From contig NMRA01000541.1 in assembly GCA_002633005.1 (NCBI GenBank), positions 124,001-188,000 on the forward strand: a DNA stretch of 64,000 bases. The letters are read 5' to 3'. Source of the stretch: Phoronis australis (Eukaryota; Phoronida; Phoronidae). Both the position numbers and the translations under genes were made by a program. The stretch's first letter is position 1. Each line of letters opens with the position of its first letter. The notes beneath the pieces are model-generated. The model was not told the DNA's origin, did no database searches, and saw nothing but the letters and a program-made list of their open reading frames with translations. Of the stretch, positions 49,201 to 53,639 are shown in pieces.

Positions 49201-52200
49201 CACTTCCTTAGATCCTGCAAATGGGAGATACAGCCATAGGCACAAAAAAACAAAACTGCAACTAGGAGGCCATCCTCTTCATAGCAAGAACATACACTTG
49301 CCAATTTTCACTTTCATCCTTAGAGCGGTTTGGTTGATAGAGGGGTGGACGCCAAAAAAAAACAGACTTAAAAACAGTGAAAATGGCCACTAAGTGCCGT
49401 AAACTACGTCGAATCCATCCGAAAACGAGAGGATAGCGCCATCTTATTAATAGATGCCTATATGCCAACTTTCATGAAAATATGTTGAGGACCTCTGAAG
49501 ATACAGAGGTAAACGTAAAAAACTAAAATTGCCCCAAGGGGGCACACCGGTTGTCGGATCCGTCCAATAGTCGTCCTCGTCTGTTGTCAACATCATACAA
49601 ATATACTTGCTAAGTTTAACAAAGATCCTGCAAATGGTTTAGGAGATATAGCCATGGGCGCAAAAAAATAAAACTGCAACTAAGAGGCGCCACAGCAGTC
49701 AAAATCTTCGGTAAATCATGGTCAGCCATCCTCTTCATAGGAAGAACATACACAATCATCCTTACAGCGGTTTGGTTGATAGAGGGATGGACGCCAAAAA
49801 CAGACTTGAAAACAGCAAAATTGGCCACTAGGTGGCGGAAACTAGTTAAAATCCATGTGAAAACGAGAGGATAGCGTCATCTCATTAATAGATGCCTATA
49901 AGCCAAATTTTATGAAAATGCGTTATGGACCTTTGAAGATAAAAAGATAAACGTAAAAAACTAAAATTGCTTCTAGGGGGCACACCGGTAGTCGGATCCG
50001 TCCGAATGTTCGCTCATGCTGTCCCATGCATGAATGAAACATGTGAGCAAAATTTCATGAACGTACGTTGAACGGTTTTGGAGATATGGGTGGTATAATG
50101 CGTCCACTATGTGAGGGCATAAAAACATTAGCAACCTCGCATCTCCATTGCAGGCTTCCCTCCCTTATCAAAATCCAGCAGGGTTCACAAAGAACAACTT
50201 TTACTGACCTTGCATGTCAGTTTCAAAAAAGCCTATCATGTGTGAAAAACAAGAATGGTTTAAAACTGTCCTCAATATTCTAAATCACTATGCAGACTAG
50301 TTACCACTTCCAAGCCCAAAAGTCAAAAATGTGTTCCTACAGAGATATTACAAAATATCACAGCCCTTTGAGGACTGCAATCCAACACTGTGTTCCTTAC
50401 TTGTCCAACACAGAAGGGATGAGTGACCTAACCTTTCGAAACCTACATCAATCATGAAATGCTTTTTATTATCTCTGTGAAAGAAGAGTGTTAAATTCAG
50501 GAGACCATTATTCAGCAGAGGAAGGCCAATCTTTGTTCCAGTGACCCATCATTTTAGACAGATTGGTTGTACCAGGCACAATAATTACAAGGCTTGGTGA
50601 TTACCTTGAGTTCACAAAATAGACAGACTTGGCAATCATGATCACAAAAGAGGTGCAATAACTATAGTGATCTATCCAGTCACCTATGCAGCATGAAAAG
50701 AATCTTTTGACACCCTAACCCCTTGAGATTGCAGTAACTCCCACTTTGCACACCACAGAATCTGTTGGTTCACATCAAACATACCATGCTGTTGCAGTAC
50801 ATTAAATTCCCACAGGCTAAAGTTGTTATCATTCTCTAGATAATGAGACCCATCATAAACACAATGGTGGCAACAATAGTAATTTTAAATTTTCGTTTTG
50901 AAAGTATGTAAATAGCATATTTGAATACTTCGTGAAAATCATGTGATTAGGTTTTTGAATTTTCAATTGAAAATCGCACAGGATCTGTGATTTTACAACC
51001 TAAAATGTTTGCTTAATGTTGAAATAATATCATCCTCGTTAATTCTGCTGGGTGTGCAACATAATTGGGCTAATTAACAAACCATTGGAAAATTTCACGG
51101 GTAAAAACTTTTTGGGACAGTGAAAAATTTATTATTTTGCTCAAGGTCAGACCTCACACCAAATTTTAGAAATAGTCAATATTGGCCATCCCAAATTCAA
51201 TAATAATTAGAAGTACAATTTTTATGTTGGCAGCTGTTTTCAACAATTTTATTTCCAACTTTGTTGACAGAATGCAATGTCAGATATTTGAGCAATATGA
51301 TGAACGCCAAAATTGCACAAATCCCAAATTAAAGAATCACAGAAAATTGTTCCGATTTTATCTCGAATTTTAGTGTCCCAAATTTTAGAGGTTGGCCCAA
51401 ATTGGAGAATTTTACTGTAACTAGTTAACTACATCAAACTTCATGGATTCATGGCAGTTCAATGGACACGGAAATGCTTTTAGTGAATCTATTTAAGTGA
51501 ATATTATGTGAGCAAAAATATCATGCATAGTGGATGTGGCATCTTTTGTTTTCTCATAATCATAAATTATCTAAAACATCAAAAGAATGTATCAATAAAT
51601 ACACTTTAACAACAGTGTAACTAGTGTGTATTTAAGTAAGATAGATTAAAGCAACTGGTAATTTATAAAATAATCAGATTATGGGATAAATTAACTAATT
51701 GTCACGTGGCAACAGATGGATGTACAAAAGTTATGAATTTCAGAAAAAAGTTTATTAGTAAACCTAGGCCCAGTCTCCAATCTCCATACTCAGACTTGAA
51801 TCATACTTAAACTCAAACTTCATACTCAACTTGAGTACAGACTCAGCTTTGGTGTAATCAATGTCATACTCAAAAAATCTGTTCTCAAAATTTCGAGCAC
51901 ATACTCAATTTTCGAGTATACTCGAACTGAAGTGTATCTCATCTATATTTCAAGACGATTTTGAGTAATATTCCGCGTATATACTCCAAATTTTAAGTTT
52001 GGACTGGCAGTGTGCTTGAAATCGTACTCGAAAATAAATACGAGCGAGAGAACAAAATATCGAAAGGCCACCGAGAGACACAGCGGCAAATCTAAAAAAA
52101 ATAAGTCCTCTTACCACATTTCAGCACTTCAATTTCAGTTCAGAGATAATAGTTTTCATTTTAAATCTTCTTATTCTTCACCTTATTAACCCGCCGTATC

Positions 52201-53633
52201 TCTGCTTGTCATCGCCACCAATTTATAAACTCCTTCTTACAGTACGATTCCTGGCAACAGGCGCATTCTAATCCCTTGTCGGCGAGTCATTACAAGTGAC
52301 GAATGCCAATGTGGGGAAAGTCGTGAGAGAAGTTTGTGTTGCCCTTATTTCAGTAGGTTTGCCTACGGTTTGTAGGGTTTCGAAAAGACGAGGAGGCGAG
52401 GAAATTTAAAAACAGTTTGCTTCCCTGTCAGGTACATTTCACATCATAGTTTAGTCATCTATAATTCCTCAATCCCCGACTGGTATTCCAGATTTTGTTT
52501 GCCGATTTCTAAGTAGACGTCTCGTCCCGTTCACTGGTGAACTCTGAATGGCTGCACATGTATTGTTTTTTAACTCACTGCCAAATGTCAACTAACTTGA
52601 TATATCCTGGTAAAATACAAAGATACAGTATCAAAGTTTTGACATCAGCGTAGGCCTACACAGCAATGAGTTCTATGTCAAGACTAATTTAGCAAGACAG
52701 AACAGGGGTTCTTTGATGTGATAAGCTGTTAAAAATTTCTTATTAAGACATTTTCGGGAGATTAGGAACTCAAGAAGTAAAGCTTAACAATTGTCAAATG
52801 TATCAAAGAAATGGTATAAGAATATTGTATTGAAACTGACAAAATGAATTAACAGTTACAGAACACTCAGAATTCCACGTTATACTCTTACGGTTGTAGC
52901 GGCAGCGGCAAACGATAATGTAGTTGCTGGGGTGCAATAAGGAGCGACGAATCTGAGCGCGACTGCGTGGTTTTGCATTTCACATCATGAAGAGTTCCAT
53001 AGCAACTCGAGTATGAGTGTCAGATAATAGATTTGAGTACGTTTGGAGTCTACTCGAAATCCGACATTAGATACGTTTTTTTGAGTACAACTCCAGTGAG
53101 CACGATTTTGAGTATGAAATCTCTAGTATGAGTATGAGACTGAGTACGGAGATTGAGACCGGGCCCTGGTGATTTTTCAGTTTCACTTTGACAATGAATT
53201 GAGCACTTCAATCCAATTTTTCACAACAATTAATTCAAAGAAAGTCAAATATGCACTTTCAATTTTCATTTGCCATGGGTTAAAGCAACATAGTGAGAAG
53301 CACACAAATGTCTCTTCCTTTAGTACTCAAGGTTGTGAGTACTGAGTCCCACTGGTGCACATTGGCACACCCTCGAGCCAACTTTCTAGCACCTCACCTC
53401 GGTTGTAACTAAAGCATAAAACTTGTTCCAGGTGATCAATGCCAATGGTTCAACTTGAGCAGCCTGTGTACGTCTAGTACAATGGATGCCAGACTACTGC
53501 ATTTATTTTTTAAAGGACAAAAGAGACAAATACCAAAGTACAGATTATGACATATTTAAAACAATATATACACACCCTTTGCTGGTTCCTGGGATTTAGT
53601 AATTTCCACTTTCTTCGACCCTGAACTACCCAT
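10241..53633 (-). CDS. AIFM3: AIFM3-like gene (apoptosis-inducing factor 3), 13 coding exons
   Basis: Flavoprotein oxidoreductase of the AIF family that carries an N-terminal Rieske [2Fe-2S] domain; vertebrate AIFM3 is membrane-associated and linked to redox and apoptosis. Coding exons (high to low coordinate): 53633-53576, 48475-48256, 44739-44630, 39909-39800, 35553-35427, 32331-32219, 26719-26633, 25652-25561, 24749-24619, 17740-17492, 17007-16931, 14908-14616, 10349-10245. All junctions are GT-AG and all phases agree, giving about 591 codons against about 605 in human. Rieske ligands are present (GHKCTHYG in exon 3, CQLHGACF in exon 4). The FAD loop is LIVGGGAAS (exons 5/6), the NAD(P)H loop is [15 protein letters not shown] (exons 9/10), and the second FAD motif is YAAGDV (exon 12). 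Assignment rests on near-colinear similarity to vertebrate AIFM3 recalled from knowledge. The last few codons are uncertain. Confidence 0.93.
10245..10349 (-). CDS. AIFM3: AIFM3 exon 13 (penultimate or last coding exon)
   Basis: Encodes [20 protein letters not shown] then [14 protein letters not shown]. Acceptor GCTTTTTAG at 10350. The frame meets TGA at 10243-10241 right after ATT GAG, but the same bases contain a textbook donor, GA|GTGAGTATT. Human AIFM3 runs about ten residues further, so splicing to a small terminal exon is likelier than stopping here. That exon was not identified. Confidence 0.85.
10425..11875 (+). mobile_element. module-repeat element, copy 2
   Basis: Complete copy in AIFM3 intron 12. 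Head ACAAGAGCAACACGGAGCGT at 10425. Modules at about 10511, 10690, 10805, 10955, 11090, 11238, 11382, 11537 and 11681 each carry a CCACTAG-type block, at spacings near 144-155 bp; every third block is alike (period about 446 bp). It ends in a perfect-looking palindrome at 11844-11873 (ATGCGTCCACATAT / ATGTGGGCGCAT). A 153-bp insertion lies at 10536-10688. Confidence 0.93.
10536..10688. mobile_element. 153-bp insertion with about 26-bp target duplication
   Basis: The bases at 10510-10535 (ATGGCCACTAGATGGCGC and 8 more) are repeated exactly at 10689-10714, and the intervening sequence is absent from all other copies of the module repeat. The insert begins GTTGTTGGTAGTCCTTCGGG, is GC-richer than its surroundings and has no poly-A tail. 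The long duplication is LINE/SINE-like in size. Family not recognised. Confidence 0.75.
12030..12290. mobile_element. possible MITE end
   Basis: CAGGGACTCATCTAGGATTT then GAAAAGTGGGG, and a GGGGGGAGGG / CCCCCTCCC pair at 12137-12167. The style matches the CAGG...GGATTTTGA...GGGG ends at 484 and 46346. The other boundary is not clear. Confidence 0.35.
12291..12744. other. no recognised gene
   Basis: Short random open frames only, on both strands. Confidence 0.35.
12745..12960 (-). mobile_element. Penelope-like terminal sequence (possible)
   Basis: On the minus strand, CTGATGA (12906-12900), a weak 4-bp stem (GTCT/AGAT) and GAAACGTTG (12883-12875) form the degenerate hammerhead-type signature common in Penelope-like element termini. 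No reverse transcriptase is present nearby. Confidence 0.35.
12961..14557. other. intronic DNA without recognised features
   Basis: Part of AIFM3 intron 12. At 13980-14095 there is a cluster of GGCCGTC/GACGGCC-like motifs; otherwise nothing recognised. Confidence 0.35.
14616..14908 (-). CDS. AIFM3: AIFM3 exon 12 (C-terminal FAD contacts)
   Basis: Encodes [36 protein letters not shown], and [18 protein letters not shown] through to [13 protein letters not shown] is the second FAD-binding motif. Acceptor CTCTTTTCCAG at 14909; donor AAG|GTATGT at 14615. An inverted-repeat transposon ends at 14935, only 26 bases upstream of the exon. Confidence 0.95.
14935..16432. mobile_element. 1.5-kb DNA transposon with TA target duplication
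   Basis: Left end CCGTATTCGCCCTAATAAGC, right end (complement) CGGTATTCACCCTAATAACT, flanked by TA at 14933-14934 and 16433-16434. Inside each end is a G-run (GGGGGGCACTTATTG; GGGGGGTGCTTATAG) that extends the inverted repeat. No transposase frame seen, so non-autonomous or decayed. It sits in AIFM3 intron 11, ending 26 bases from the exon 12 acceptor. Confidence 0.8.
16931..17007 (-). CDS. AIFM3: AIFM3 exon 11
   Basis: Encodes [20 protein letters not shown] then VIVDK. Acceptor TTCTATTTCAG; donor AAA|GTGAGA at 16930. Ends in phase 0, which fits exon 12. Confidence 0.92.
17165..17320 (+). repeat. dispersed intronic repeat D, copy 1
   Basis: Shares CACAAAGAACTGCTTTCA, AAAAGGCCTATTGTGTG and ACTTATAAC with 48040-48185, and related phrases with 50170-50305. 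Same orientation in all three. Confidence 0.7.
17492..17740 (-). CDS. AIFM3: AIFM3 exon 10 (NAD(P)H domain)
   Basis: Begins [20 protein letters not shown] and ends [11 protein letters not shown]. Acceptor TTGTTACAG; donor GCAG|GTAATG at 17491. It aligns across its length with the vertebrate region MEVAAYL to DVCVVGIGA. Confidence 0.95.
17800..18276. other. intronic DNA without recognised features
   Basis: AT-rich part of AIFM3 intron 9. No gene or repeat recognised. Confidence 0.4.
18277..19493 (+). mobile_element. module-repeat element, copy 3, left part
   Basis: Head ACAAGAGCAACGCAGAGCGT. Blocks at about 18361, 18672, 18811, 18972, 19116, 19257 and 19418. The copy is cut within GGTGCCTACATACCAAATTT by the inverted-repeat element at 19494-24030 and resumes at 24031. 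Confidence 0.92.
20936..21150. repeat. paired CCACTTTTTTCAGTGC repeats
   Basis: Two tandem, diverged copies of a unit containing GGGGGCT.TA..CC.CCCACTT then TTTTCAGTGCT.CGCC at about 21020-21070 and 21098-21145. MITE-like C-run/G-run style. The minus-strand open frame spanning them (20912-21358) is probably not a gene. Confidence 0.6.
21364..21770. mobile_element. GGGCCC-ended inverted-repeat element, short copy
   Basis: Left end CTGGGCCCGGTCTCCAATCT, right end (complement) CAGGGCCCAGTCTCTAATCT. The inverted repeat continues into ACTCGAAAt.GAACTCGAAA. Nested in the 4.5-kb element. Related to 51763-53169. No target duplication recognised. Confidence 0.8.
21771..23354. other. interior of 4.5-kb element, no gene seen
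   Basis: AT-rich interior sequence without a recognisable transposase or other domain. Confidence 0.4.
23355..23800. repeat. imperfect subterminal tandem repeats
   Basis: Loose units of roughly 80-100 bp each containing TG(C/T)GTnnAnAACGCA, then an ATTGGGAAAcC or TTGGAAAGCC phrase (about 23370, 23440, 23522, 23728). They lie near the right end of the 4.5-kb element, where transposase-binding repeats are common. Confidence 0.5.
24031..24300 (+). mobile_element. module-repeat element, copy 3, right part
   Basis: Resumes with TACATACCAAATTTCATGAA, carries TTGCCACTAGGGGGCAC at about 24098, and ends in the family palindrome at 24268-24297. Confidence 0.92.
24619..24749 (-). CDS. AIFM3: AIFM3 exon 9 (start of NAD(P)H domain)
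   Basis: Encodes [20 protein letters not shown], then [14 protein letters not shown] across the junction with exon 10. Acceptor TTATTTCAG; donor ATCG|GTAAGT. The nucleotide loop is GNSFIG rather than GAGFLG. Confidence 0.94.
24985..25085 (+). repeat. relic right end of module repeat
   Basis: AATATGCATCCACAAATGCA followed by TATGTGGTTACA is a diverged form of the terminal palindrome, preceded by the usual AGAAAGAGATGAAGG phrase. In AIFM3 intron 8. No clear modules precede it. Confidence 0.6.
25173..25362. repeat. 28-bp minisatellite, about 6.8 units
   Basis: Units start GAACAGCCTTACCATGCTAC at 25173, 25201, 25229, 25257, 25285, 25313 and 25341, with few changes. Lies in AIFM3 intron 8 just upstream of exon 9. 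Confidence 0.95.
25561..25652 (-). CDS. AIFM3: AIFM3 exon 8
   Basis: Encodes [20 protein letters not shown] then [11 protein letters not shown]. The LLLASGS stretch is the conserved strand before the NAD(P)H domain. Acceptor GTTTAAG at 25653; donor GCAG|GTGTGT at 25560. Phase out 2. Confidence 0.93.
25660..26625. other. AIFM3 intron 7, no features
   Basis: AT-rich intron sequence. Nothing recognised. Confidence 0.5.
26633..26719 (-). CDS. AIFM3: AIFM3 exon 7
   Basis: Exactly 29 codons, phase 0 at both ends. Encodes [20 protein letters not shown] then DIEVLTEKK, matching the vertebrate segment around ELALRPKEFF and GIEVLTE. Acceptor TTGTTTCAG; donor AAG|GTGAAC. Confidence 0.93.
26725..28139. 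other. AIFM3 intron 6, left part, no features
   Basis: No gene. A short inverted pair occurs around 27492-27567 (GGGGTCCTGCATTTTGAGAA / TTCTCAAAATACAGAACCC), probably a small hairpin or MITE relic. Confidence 0.4.
27490..27570. repeat. small inverted repeat
   Basis: GGTCCTGCATTTTGAGAA at about 27494-27511 pairs with TTCTCAAAATACAGAACCC at about 27551-27569, making a stem of about 18 bp with mismatches over a 40-base loop. Confidence 0.65.
28140..29640 (+). pseudogene. decayed BEL/Pao-type retrotransposon pol (integrase region)
   Basis: Order fits a BEL/Pao pol C-terminal half: a TWPEQPNM phrase (about 28255), [13 protein letters not shown], then the integrase zinc finger ([13 protein letters not shown] and CVTCRR, 28727-28865). 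The integrase core follows, with VDYLGTF, LEVANP and [10 protein letters not shown] (about 29079-29108), then [10 protein letters not shown] (about 29217) and the C-terminal [10 protein letters not shown] (about 29471). At least five stops or frameshifts interrupt it. Reverse transcriptase, gag and paired LTRs were not found. It is antisense to AIFM3 within intron 6. Confidence 0.85.
29641..30589. other. no recognised gene
   Basis: May include a degraded 3' LTR of the BEL/Pao relic, but no matching 5' copy was seen. Confidence 0.35.
30590..31796 (+). mobile_element. older module-repeat relative, copy 6
   Basis: Modules of about 150 bp with AATCTCCACAAGGAGGCACT, GGCAACTAGGAGGTGC, GGCCACTAGGAGGCACTCC, GGCCACTACGAGGTGC and TTGCCACTAGTAATTGC. 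It ends in a diverged palindrome (TATGCGATCACACAAACATA then TGTGGTTGCATAA) at about 31758-31789. No clear head. Same + orientation as the younger copies. AIFM3 intron 6. Confidence 0.8.
31987..32098. repeat. 28-bp minisatellite, four units
   Basis: Units begin TGTTGGTCACAATGTGAGCT at 31987, 32015, 32043 and (diverged) 32071. About 120 bp downstream, in transcript sense upstream, of nothing coding; AIFM3 exon 6 ends at 32219. Confidence 0.95.
32219..32331 (-). CDS. AIFM3: AIFM3 exon 6 (FAD-binding domain)
   Basis: Encodes [20 protein letters not shown] followed by [10 protein letters not shown], closely matching the vertebrate protein. The third glycine of the usual GxGxxG is Ser here (GGGAAS). 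Acceptor GTTGTAG at 32332; donor AAG|GTATGT at 32218. Confidence 0.95.
32550..33354. repeat. dispersed repeat E with two internal units
   Basis: Unit of about 420 bp repeated nearly twice. Shared phrases are GATGACCTTTG, then TTGACCC, then GGTGCATT (about 32735, 33147), CACCTAATG.CCCCATGGTT (about 32896, 33317) and GAATCACA.nTGTC. A related segment is at 34870-35160. Lies in AIFM3 intron 5. Confidence 0.7.
33355..34869. mobile_element. possible 1.5-kb inverted-repeat insertion in repeat E
   Basis: Left AGCGGATTTGCAGCG and right (complement) TTGGATTTGCAGTGACG, with further paired phrases (TGTGGTCAGG) inside. Repeat E sequence resumes to the right. Ends are degenerate and the target duplication is not clear. 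Confidence 0.45.
34870..35160. repeat. dispersed repeat E, second locus
   Basis: Shares TTCTAGCTCAAAATCTTAGT then TTGCACC, GACTTAAGCCAG, and GACCTTTGCACTAAACGACC then TCTTCCGGTGCATTATG with 32550-33354. Confidence 0.65.
35210..35358. repeat. 68-bp tandem pair with hairpin
   Basis: AAAATTGAAGAAAACCCAG starts at 35232 and 35300. Each unit has an AATAAG run and ends in a hairpin: CTCTGCGC-TTACAC-GCGCAGAG at 35262-35283 (8-bp stem), and CTCTGCAC-TTACAT-GCGCAGAG at about 35330-35351 (one mismatch). A related CTCTGCGCGTGC is at about 32616. Confidence 0.85.
35427..35553 (-). CDS. AIFM3: AIFM3 exon 5 (linker, start of FAD fold)
   Basis: Begins [15 protein letters not shown] and ends ETYLIVGGG, the first beta strand and glycine-rich turn of the FAD-binding Rossmann fold. 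Acceptor TTTTTAG at 35554; donor GGAG|GTGAGT at 35426. Phase out 1, which fits exon 6. Confidence 0.92.
35630..36045. other. intronic DNA without features
   Basis: AIFM3 intron 4; nothing recognised. Confidence 0.4.
36046..37633 (+). mobile_element. Kolobok-like DNA transposon, TTAA target, decayed
   Basis: Terminal inverted repeats AGGAGAATGCCACCC (left) and GGGTGGCATTCTCCT (right), flanked by TTAA at 36042-36045 and 37634-37637. TTAA targets with AGGAG-type ends fit Kolobok better than piggyBac (which starts CC). A THAP DNA-binding domain relic at 36220-36430 agrees, since Kolobok transposases often carry THAP. The transposase catalytic region was not recognised. 1588 bp, AIFM3 intron 4. 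Confidence 0.85.
36220..36430 (+). pseudogene. THAP zinc-finger domain relic of the transposon
   Basis: Translating + strand pieces gives [20 protein letters not shown] then P, and [20 protein letters not shown]. This is the THAP layout (C-x2-4-C near the start, hydrophobic SFFRLP, then C-x2-H). A stop and a frame change between the two parts, together with loss of the first Cys context, show decay. Confidence 0.75.
37638..38694. other. intronic DNA without recognised features
   Basis: Contains a short palindromic stretch around 37728-37790 (TGATTTGGTC / GACCAAATCA with GCGTGATCA / TGATCATGC inside). No gene. Confidence 0.4.
37726..37791. repeat. hairpin (inverted repeat)
   Basis: GTGATTTGGTCGAGGCGTGA and TGATCATGCCGAGACCAAAT then CACA are near-complementary arms around AGTGAAAATGCATCACTG. 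Probably a small foldback relic. Confidence 0.7.
38695..38885 (+). repeat. dispersed repeat F, + copy
   Basis: Matches the complement of 47460-47650: GCCAAGCACA, TTTTGTCTG, CAGGCCAATTATCT, GAAAAGAATAGATTGT-like and GTTGGGCGATTTT phrases in the same order. Origin unknown; the open frame across it looks incidental. Confidence 0.75.
38886..39795. other. intronic DNA, possible coding-like relic
   Basis: + strand pieces read [20 protein letters not shown] and [20 protein letters not shown]. These look coding-like in composition but match no family I recognise. No gene is claimed. Confidence 0.25.
39800..39909 (-). CDS. AIFM3: AIFM3 exon 4 (Rieske box 2)
   Basis: Encodes [17 protein letters not shown], then [17 protein letters not shown]. 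The C-x2-H pair of Rieske box 2 is intact, so all four cluster ligands are present in the gene. Acceptor TTTCATTGCAG; donor CAG|GTACTC. The exon ends in phase 0. Confidence 0.95.
40398..41798 (+). mobile_element. module-repeat element, copy 4
   Basis: Complete copy in AIFM3 intron 3. Head ACAAGAGCAACGCAGAGCGT. Blocks at about 40484, 40720, 40866, 41023, 41159, 41311, 41467 and 41608. Terminal palindrome at 41767-41796. The repeat of like blocks at 41023 and 41467 gives a 444-bp higher-order period. Confidence 0.93.
42146..42281 (+). CDS. candidate orphan exon, unknown protein
   Basis: A 136-bp open stretch reading [20 protein letters not shown] then [20 protein letters not shown]. It is preceded by a good acceptor (CATTACCAAATTTCAG) and followed by a donor (ACAG|GTAAAAG), on the strand opposite AIFM3, inside its intron 3. 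It may be one exon of a nested gene or of a transposon-encoded protein. No partner exon was identified and I do not recognise the family. Confidence 0.3.
42290..44535. other. AIFM3 intron 3, right part, no features
   Basis: AT-rich. Several short open frames on both strands, none with a recognisable domain. Confidence 0.4.
44630..44739 (-). CDS. AIFM3: AIFM3 exon 3 (Rieske box 1)
   Basis: Encodes [18 protein letters not shown], then [14 protein letters not shown]. The C-x-H pair of Rieske box 1 is intact. Acceptor TTCTTACAG is at 44740; donor G|GTGAGA is at 44629. Phase in 2, phase out 1. Confidence 0.95.
44811..44915. repeat. AC/GC-rich microsatellite
   Basis: Interrupted ACAC and ACGCAC tract within AIFM3 intron 2, starting about 70 bp from the acceptor of exon 3. 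Cys/Val-rich minus-strand open frames here are artefacts. Confidence 0.95.
45440..45650. other. GC-rich island in AT-rich intron
   Basis: A sharply GC-richer stretch (for example GCGCCCGTTTCGGCACCGCC and CGCGGACACGGAGGGAGGG) in AIFM3 intron 2. Flanks at about 45357 and 45728 share a loose TAACTCTT...AGTAAACTAAA phrase, as if it were an insertion. Family not recognised. Confidence 0.45.
46080..46315 (+). repeat. dispersed repeat G, copy 1
   Basis: Ends CCTCATACAGCTAGCTGGCT; internal AACGGCTGTAACAGGCA and TGTGAATGTC. Repeated in the same orientation at 47130-47335. Confidence 0.65.
46346..46503. mobile_element. small MITE-like repeat, copy B
   Basis: Left GTGCGGATCCAGGATTTTGA then GTTGGGGGG, right (complement) GTGGCGGATTTAGAGGGGGG. 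Short, imperfect terminal inverted repeats, about 158 bp. Related to 484-600. Confidence 0.65.
46568..46985 (-). pseudogene. coding-like fragment of unknown family
   Basis: Minus strand gives [20 protein letters not shown] then [11 protein letters not shown], a stop/frameshift, then [20 protein letters not shown] then [13 protein letters not shown]. The composition is protein-like and the break is a single shift, so it reads as a decayed coding segment, probably from a transposon. I do not recognise it. Confidence 0.35.
47130..47335 (+). repeat. dispersed repeat G, copy 2
   Basis: AACGGCTTAACGGGCAATGT then GAATGTCAATT, ending CTTCATACAGCTAGCTGGCT. Direct repeat of 46080-46315. Confidence 0.65.
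47460..47650 (-). repeat. dispersed repeat F, inverted copy
   Basis: Complement of 38695-38885 over about 190 bp; see that entry. Confidence 0.75.
47698..47790. mobile_element. 93-bp MITE or hairpin
   Basis: Ends AAGGCGGAAGT and ACTTCCGCCTT are perfect complements around about 70 bases. No transposase. AIFM3 intron 2. Confidence 0.6.
48040..48185 (+). repeat. dispersed repeat D, copy 2
   Basis: Second copy of 17165-17320 (ACAAAGAACTGCTTTCACTG, AAAAGGCCTATTGTGTGAAT, ATGACTTATAAC, AGCCACTATGCAGAT). Confidence 0.75.
48256..48475 (-). CDS. AIFM3: AIFM3 exon 2 (Ser/Lys linker into Rieske domain)
   Basis: Residues about 20-93. The first two thirds is low-complexity Ser/Ala/Lys/Asn-rich linker. 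The end ([14 protein letters not shown]) aligns with the vertebrate entry into the Rieske domain. Donor is GA|GTAAGT at 48255. The acceptor TTGTTTTTTCAG sits directly against the left end of a module-repeat copy that starts at about 48484, so part of the polypyrimidine tract and the branch region come from the element. Confidence 0.88.
48484..50122 (+). mobile_element. module-repeat element, copy 5
   Basis: Head ACAAGAGCAACGCGGAGCAT begins 9 bases from AIFM3 exon 2. About ten modules with blocks at about 48570, 48845, 48993, 49138, 49257, 49385, 49530, 49677, 49825 and 49969. It ends in a shortened palindrome (ATGCGTCCACTATGTGAGGG then CAT). Several blocks have decayed. Confidence 0.92.
50170..50305 (+). 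repeat. dispersed repeat D, copy 3
   Basis: TTCACAAAGAACAACTTTTA, AAAAAGCCTATCATGTGTGA and AATCACTATGCAGACTAG match copies at 17165 and 48040. Confidence 0.65.
50310..51762. other. AIFM3 intron 1, no recognised features
   Basis: AT-rich. A short TTCAATTGAAAATCG / GATTTTC-type inverted pair near 50960; no gene. Confidence 0.4.
51763..53169. mobile_element. GGGCCC-ended inverted-repeat element, long copy
   Basis: Left CCTAGGCCCAGTCTCCAATC then TCCATACTCAG, right (complement) CCAGGGCCCGGTCTCAATCT then CCGTACTCAG. Both subterminal regions are built from repeated ACTCAAA/GAGTAC words. About 1.4 kb, in AIFM3 intron 1. Same end family as 21364-21770. No transposase or target duplication seen. Confidence 0.8.
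53576..53633 (-). CDS. AIFM3: AIFM3 exon 1 (start codon, N terminus)
   Basis: ATG at 53633-53631 begins [19 protein letters not shown], then one base of a Gly codon before a GTGTGT donor at 53575. The MG-S-S-x-S/K start fits an N-myristoylation signal, as in vertebrate AIFM3, which begins MGG. I chose this start because the phase (1) fits exon 2 and no other upstream exon shows similarity. Any 5' untranslated exon upstream is not resolved. Confidence 0.85.
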
Positions 53634-53639
53634 ATTTCA

